From Thermodesulfobacteriaceae bacterium (GTDB lineage: Bacteria > Desulfobacterota > Thermodesulfobacteria > Thermodesulfobacteriales > Thermodesulfobacteriaceae): a stretch of 15,399 bases of DNA. The stretch covers positions 1 through 15,399 of the forward strand of contig WGAR01000087.1 in assembly GCA_015494725.1 (NCBI GenBank), in the 5' to 3' direction. The notes below the pieces were generated by a model. The model worked only from the letters and a program-made list of their open reading frames with translations. It was not told the origin of the DNA and made no database searches. Below, in pieces: positions 11,595 through 15,399 of the stretch. The position numbers were made by a program, and so were the translations under genes. Every line of letters starts with the position of its first letter. Positions within the stretch are counted from its first letter, which is position 1.

Positions 11595-13286
11595 ATGATT
11601 AATCGAGTCTTTATCTTCGATACCACCCTGCGGGACGGGGAGCAGTCCCCCGGGGTTTCGCTGAACATGGCCCAGAAGATCGAAATCGGAAGAGCTCTGG
11701 TGGATCTGGGGGTGGATGTGATCGAGGCCGGTTTTCCGGTGGCCTCCCCGGGGGACTTCGAGGCGGTGCGAACCCTTTCTGCGGAACTCAAGGGGGTGGA
11801 GATCGCCGCCCTGGCCCGGGCCAACGCCAGGGATATTGAGACCGCCTGGGAGGCCCTGCGCCAGGCCGAAAATCCCCGGATTCATACCTTCATCGCCACC
11901 TCTGACATCCACCTGGAATACAAACTGCGCAAAAGCCGGGAAGAGGTACTCCGGCTGGCGGAGGAAGCGGTAAAATTGGCCCGAAGGTTCACCTCCAATG
12001 TGGAATTCTCCGCCGAGGACGCCACCCGAAGCGATCGGGAATATCTGGCTCAGGTGGTAATAACCGTGGCCCGGGCCGGAGCCCGGGTAATCAATATTCC
12101 GGATACGGTGGGATATACCGTCCCTCACGAATACCATTCCCTGATCGCCTTCCTGGTGGAACGCCTTAAGGAGGCCGGGTTCGGAGAGGCCCTGGAGTCC
12201 GGAGACCTTCGGCTCTCCGTACACTGCCATAACGATCTGGGGCTGGCGGTGGCCAACAGTGTGGCGGCGCTTCTGGCCGGTGCCCGGCAGGTGGAATGCA
12301 CGGTAAACGGTATCGGGGAAAGGGCCGGAAACGCGGCCATGGAAGAGATCGTCATGATCCTGAAGACCCGGGCCGATTTCTTCCGGGAAAAACTGGGAAC
12401 GGCCCTGGACACAGGGATCCGCACCCAGCGCATCGTCCCCACCAGTCAGCTGGTATCCCGGCTTACCGGAATGTTCGTCCAGCCCAACAAGGCCATCGTG
12501 GGGGCCAATGCCTTTGCCCATGAATCGGGGATCCACCAGCACGGAGTCATCGCTCATCGTCTCACCTACGAAATCATGGACCGGGAATCCGTGGGCTGGA
12601 GCGGAAGCGCCATCGTGCTGGGCAAACACTCCGGGCGTCATGCCGTGGATTACAAGCTCAAAAGCCTGGGCTGGAAACTTTCGCGCCAGGCCCTTTCCCG
12701 GGTCTTCGAACGTTTTCGGGCGGAGATCAAGGACGTACTGCGCCGCATCCCCGATGAGTACCTGGAGGGGATCCTTTACGACGAGTTCCTGGCGGATCGG
12801 TATCGCTACCGGGTAATTTCGGCCCAGGTTTCAAGCCTCTACGGCACCTCGTTGCGCCCCATCGCTCAGGTGGAAGTGGAGGATCGGGAGGAGGGGCGAC
12901 GAATAGCCATGGCGGTGGGGGTGGGATCGGTAGATGCCGCCTTCAAGGCCGTAGCCCGGGCCCTGGGCTATATCTTCGGAGAGGGAGAAGATAAGGGAGA
13001 AGATAAAGGGGAAAAACTTCGCCTGGTGGACTTCCATATCGACGCCCTGGGGCGGGGCACCGAGGCCGAAGGGGTGTGCGGAGTGATCCTGGAGGATGCT
13101 TCCGGAAGACGCACCGCCGGCCTGGGGCGGGACGGAGACATCGTGGCCGCAGGGATCAAGGCCCTGGTAAATGCCCTGAATCGTCTGGAGGCCTCCCGCG
13201 AGAAAGGGGAAGACCTGCGTCGCCAGCTGGCCCGGGAAGCCGAAGAGGAGCAAAAAGTAGAGGAAGCGCGGCCTATGTGTCGCTAG
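11595..13286 (+). CDS. leuA: 2-isopropylmalate synthase
   Basis: This encodes 563 aa. It condenses acetyl-CoA with 2-ketoisovalerate, the first committed step of leucine synthesis. The start is the ATG at 11595 behind AGGAGG, giving MINRVFIFDTTLRDGEQSPG; a longer frame from 11541 runs through the promoter. The HMGL-like TIM barrel shows DTTLRDGEQ (9-17), FSAEDATRSD, metal ligands H210 and H212 in HCHNDLG, and NGIGERAGN. The C-terminal LeuA dimer domain (about 420-540) normally binds leucine for feedback control. A short charged repeat, GEDKGEDKGEK, precedes the later part of that domain. CimA or homocitrate synthase share the barrel, but neighbouring ilvC and the length favour LeuA. It ends in TAG and overlaps the convergent TPR gene by 14 bp. 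Confidence 0.94.
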   Translation: MINRVFIFDTTLRDGEQSPGVSLNMAQKIEIGRALVDLGVDVIEAGFPVASPGDFEAVRTLSAELKGVEIAALARANARDIETAWEALRQAENPRIHTFIATSDIHLEYKLRKSREEVLRLAEEAVKLARRFTSNVEFSAEDATRSDREYLAQVVITVARAGARVINIPDTVGYTVPHEYHSLIAFLVERLKEAGFGEALESGDLRLSVHCHNDLGLAVANSVAALLAGARQVECTVNGIGERAGNAAMEEIVMILKTRADFFREKLGTALDTGIRTQRIVPTSQLVSRLTGMFVQPNKAIVGANAFAHESGIHQHGVIAHRLTYEIMDRESVGWSGSAIVLGKHSGRHAVDYKLKSLGWKLSRQALSRVFERFRAEIKDVLRRIPDEYLEGILYDEFLADRYRYRVISAQVSSLYGTSLRPIAQVEVEDREEGRRIAMAVGVGSVDAAFKAVARALGYIFGEGEDKGEDKGEKLRLVDFHIDALGRGTEAEGVCGVILEDASGRRTAGLGRDGDIVAAGIKALVNALNRLEASREKGEDLRRQLAREAEEEQKVEEARPMCR

Positions 13287-14031
13287 AAAGGTTCTTCAGC
13301 AGAAGCAATTTCTCCTCGCTTCGCAGGGCCCACTCGCTTTCCGGAGCCAGCTGGGTTACCGATTCCCAGAGCCGCCGGGCCTTCTCCAGATCCCCGAGAC
13401 GGAAATAGACCTCGCCCAGCCAGTAGCGGGAGGCCATATCCGCATGATTGAAGCGTACCGCCCGACGAAAATCGAGCTTGGCCTCCTCCCAGCGTCCCTG
13501 TTGAAAGGCGATTAGACCGGCATAATAGTAGGCCCGGGAGTAACGCGGATTGAGCTTCAGGGCCCGATTGAGATACTTAAGGGCCTTGGCGTCGTCTCCC
13601 TTCTTGTGCCAGGCCCAGCCCAGATTGGTGAGGGCCATGAAGGGATTGAGATAAAGGGGGTTGTCGAGGGCCTTCTTAAAATAAGAAATGGCCTGATCGT
13701 ATTGCCCCTGAAGCAGGGCCAGGGCCCCCAGATTATTCAAGGCCTCGGAATACCGGGGATCGATCTGAAGGGCCTTCTCGAATTCCAGACGGGCCTTGGC
13801 GTATTCCTTTCGCCCCATGTAGATGAGGCCCAGAAGATTGTACACCTCTGGATCCCGGGGACTTTCCTTCTGGGCCAGCAGGGCCTCCCGCAGGGCTTCG
13901 GGATAGCGGTTGTCCTTGAGATACACATAGGCCAGTTCCCGGTGCATGGCCGAGGCCTGCTGATGATAACTGGCCGAGGGCCCGCAGGCAGCCAAAACCA
14001 GTAAAAGGAAACCCAGAACCAAACGGATCAT
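13273..14031 (-). CDS. TPR-repeat lipoprotein, PilF/PilW-like
   Basis: This encodes 252 aa. A lipoprotein signal is clear: a short basic start, the hydrophobic run LVLGFLLLVLAAC and a lipobox ending at about Cys16, followed by GPSAS. Six or so tetratricopeptide repeats fill residues about 28-240 (for example LGLIYMGRKEYAKARLEFEK and LGALALLQGQYDQAISYFKK). PilF/PilW proteins of this size are outer-membrane lipoproteins that help assemble the type IV pilus secretin. The order of repeats and the length fit, but a general TPR scaffold is possible. It lies 28 bp downstream of hisG on the same strand. Its 3' end overlaps that of leuA by 14 bp, so convergent transcripts would be complementary there. 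Confidence 0.85.
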   Translation of the reverse strand: MIRLVLGFLLLVLAACGPSASYHQQASAMHRELAYVYLKDNRYPEALREALLAQKESPRDPEVYNLLGLIYMGRKEYAKARLEFEKALQIDPRYSEALNNLGALALLQGQYDQAISYFKKALDNPLYLNPFMALTNLGWAWHKKGDDAKALKYLNRALKLNPRYSRAYYYAGLIAFQQGRWEEAKLDFRRAVRFNHADMASRYWLGEVYFRLGDLEKARRLWESVTQLAPESEWALRSEEKLLLLKNLSSDT

Positions 14032-14059
14032 ACCTTCCCCCTCTCGGAATTTTCTTTAT

Positions 14060-14938
14060 TTATATCACTTTATTCAGGGAATATTCAATAATTCCTTTGG
14101 CCCCGGCCTCGATAAGTCGGGGAATAAGTTCCCGCACCTCCCCCTCGGAAATAACCGTCTCCACGGCGAACCAGCCCTCCTGATAAAGACGGGAAATGGT
14201 AGGAGCGGTGAGACTGGGAAGGAGACCCACCACCTTCTCCAGATCCTTTTCGGCCACGTTCATCTTGAGGCCCACCATGCGATCGGCCCTGAGAGCCCCC
14301 TGAAGGAGCAGGGCCAGTTGTTCGATCTTCTTCCGCTTCCAGGGATCCCTCCAGGCCTCCTCGTTGGCGATAAGTTGAGGATGGGTGACCATGAGTTCGT
14401 GGATGATCTTGAGTCCATGGGCCCGGATGGTGGAACCGGTCTCTGTAACCTCCACGATGGCATCGGCCAGCCCCTGGACTACCTTGGCTTCGGTGGCCCC
14501 CCAGGAAAATTCCACCTCCACCTCGATCCCTCGCTGGGCAAAATAACGCCGGGTAAAATTGACCAGCTCGGTGGCGATCTTTTTACCCCGGAGATCCTCG
14601 AGCGTCCGTATATCCGAGTCCGCCGGGACCGCCAGCACCCAGCGGGCCGGCCGTTTACTTACCTTGGAATAGATGAGGTCCGCCACCGCCACCACTTTGG
14701 AGTCGTTCTCCAGGATCCAGTCCTTGCCCGTGATGCCGGCATCGAGCACCCCGGCTTCCACGTACCGGCTCATTTCCTGAGCCCGGCAGATGGCGCAGGA
14801 GATCTCCGGATCGTCTATCTCCGGAAAATAACTCCGGTGATGCACCTTGACCCGCCAGCCGGATTTCTCCAGGAGTTCGATGGTGGCCTTTTCCAGACTG
14901 CCCTTGGGAATCCCGAACTTAAGCACCCTTTCGCCCAT
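14060..14938 (-). CDS. hisG: ATP phosphoribosyltransferase, long form
   Basis: This encodes 292 aa. It joins ATP and PRPP in the first step of histidine synthesis. The ATG at 14938 (MGERVLKFGIPKGSLEKAT) is chosen because GGAGGAGGT stands 2-8 nt upstream; an ATG at 14956 is less likely. The catalytic domains show FGIPKGSLE, the DAGITGKDW loop and the PRPP-binding region VVQGLADAIVEVTETGSTIR. The last 75 residues or so (MNVAEKDLEKVVGLLPSLTA onward) form the ACT-like regulatory domain of the long HisG, so HisZ is not needed and histidine feedback is expected. Its start overlaps hisI by 20 bp. Confidence 0.96.
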   Translation of the reverse strand: MGERVLKFGIPKGSLEKATIELLEKSGWRVKVHHRSYFPEIDDPEISCAICRAQEMSRYVEAGVLDAGITGKDWILENDSKVVAVADLIYSKVSKRPARWVLAVPADSDIRTLEDLRGKKIATELVNFTRRYFAQRGIEVEVEFSWGATEAKVVQGLADAIVEVTETGSTIRAHGLKIIHELMVTHPQLIANEEAWRDPWKRKKIEQLALLLQGALRADRMVGLKMNVAEKDLEKVVGLLPSLTAPTISRLYQEGWFAVETVISEGEVRELIPRLIEAGAKGIIEYSLNKVI

Positions 14939-15305
14939 AGACCTCCTCCGGATCAAAAATTTTCTGCCCCACGATCTCTACCTGTCCTCCTCGAATGCGT
15001 CGATAGAAACAGGACCGATAACCCGTATGGCAGGCGGCTCCGCCGTGTTGTTTAACCTTGAGAAGGACGGTATCCGCGTCGCAATCCAGGAGAACATCCC
15101 TTACCTCCTGAACATGGCCCGAGGTTTCCCCCTTAAGCCAGATCTTCCCCCGGCTGCGGCTAAAATAATGGGCCTTCCCGGTGGCCAGGGTCCTCTCCCA
15201 GGCCTCCTCGTTCATGTAGGCCAGCATCAGGACCTCTCCGGTCTCGGCATCCTGGACGATAACCGGTACCAGCCCTCCCCCCTTCTCGAAGTCGGGTCTA
15301 AGCAC
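14919..15305 (-). CDS. hisI: Phosphoribosyl-AMP cyclohydrolase
   Basis: This encodes 128 aa, a monofunctional cyclohydrolase without the HisE pyrophosphohydrolase domain. It opens the adenine ring of PR-AMP in the third step of histidine synthesis. The Mg ligands are D74, D76 and D78 in DCDADTV, and the zinc cysteines are C75, C92 (AACHTGYRS) and C99 (SCFY). The conserved entry motif MLAYMNEEAW is at 27-36. The start is GTG at 15305 with AGGTG just upstream, inside the last codons of trpC (8-bp overlap). The gene overlaps hisG by 20 bp, so trpC, hisI and hisG look translationally coupled. Confidence 0.96.
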   Translation of the reverse strand: MLRPDFEKGGGLVPVIVQDAETGEVLMLAYMNEEAWERTLATGKAHYFSRSRGKIWLKGETSGHVQEVRDVLLDCDADTVLLKVKQHGGAACHTGYRSCFYRRIRGGQVEIVGQKIFDPEEVYGRKGA

Positions 15306-15399
15306 GGTTCACCTCCCTCAACCAGCTTCTCAATAGATACTCCGGGTCGGAGCTTTTTACCAGGGCCTCACCGACAAGCGCGGCATGTACCCCGGCCTC
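15298..15399 (-). CDS. trpC: Indole-3-glycerol-phosphate synthase, C-terminal end only
   Basis: Only the last 33 codons are in the window (EAGVHAALVGEALVKSSDPE, then YLLRSWLREVNRA and TAG at 15298-15300). GVHAALVGEALVKSSDP matches the final beta-strand and phosphate-binding helix of TrpC (usual form GV.A.L.GE.LM...DP). It catalyses ring closure to indole-3-glycerol phosphate in tryptophan synthesis. The gene enters from the right edge and overlaps hisI by 8 bp, linking tryptophan and histidine genes in one transcript. Confidence 0.85.
   Translation of the reverse strand, partial: EAGVHAALVGEALVKSSDPEYLLRSWLREVNRA

Noticed and set aside
10813..11598. 261-aa plus-strand ORF opposite ilvC
   Set aside because: It is antisense to a clear ilvC and rich in Gly/His/Pro, as expected for the reverse frame of a GC-rich gene.
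11583..12641. 352-aa minus-strand ORF opposite leuA
   Set aside because: It is a reverse-frame shadow of leuA with no domain or ribosome site.

Overview
The window looks like a piece of bacterial chromosome carrying a complete integrated mobile element of about 9.96 kb inside a tRNA-Arg(ACG) gene. The flanking genes (trpC end, hisI, hisG, a TPR lipoprotein, leuA, ilvC) are housekeeping. Proteins rich in Glu, Lys and Arg, clean Shine-Dalgarno sites and short gene overlaps suggest a thermophilic Gram-negative bacterium, perhaps of the Thermodesulfobacteriota/Desulfobacterota type. That assignment is inference only.

Element, 18..10027. A 51-bp perfect direct repeat (18-68 and 9977-10027) spans the tRNA-Arg from the anticodon stem to just past the encoded CCA. 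It marks attL and attR. The tRNA stays intact at the left end, though its 5' part lies outside the window, and the right end carries only a 3' fragment. Nearly all element genes run on the minus strand. From the right end they are: a tyrosine integrase with an N-terminal zinc ribbon; a small AlpA/excisionase-like protein; a large CHC2-TOPRIM-P-loop primase-helicase; two small unknown proteins; an antitoxin/Doc toxin pair; a small ORF broken by an amber codon; a 206-aa unknown protein; a second amber-broken ORF with cysteine pairs; two tandem paralogous HTH proteins; a coiled-coil protein with a C-terminal membrane segment; and a tRNA-Ile(UAU). There are no capsid, portal or conjugation genes. 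The set (integrase, AlpA-like regulator, primase-helicase, small cargo) resembles a phage-satellite or cryptic integrative plasmid plan.

Three plus-strand units interrupt this order: a candidate structured RNA at about 1888-2150, an RHH repressor gene (3176-3364) with tandem operators, and a short terminated RNA at about 7724-7839. The first RNA is the most novel item. It has two paralogous modules, each with a nested hairpin whose apical loop complements the loop of the next hairpin. The loop sequences differ between modules but remain complementary.

Both ends of the element carry the same repeat families: GGTTACACTT sites (12 exact copies), 17-bp dyads of the CCCTTGATACTCAAGGG type, and 11-bp-spaced GGTGTGGCTT pairs. 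In the excised circle these would form one block of about 0.9 kb around attP, a good candidate for integrase arm sites and/or the replication origin.

Right flank, 10028..15399. ilvC and leuA are divergent over a 95-bp promoter region. leuA converges on, and overlaps, a TPR lipoprotein gene. hisG, hisI and the end of trpC overlap one another as an operon on the minus strand.
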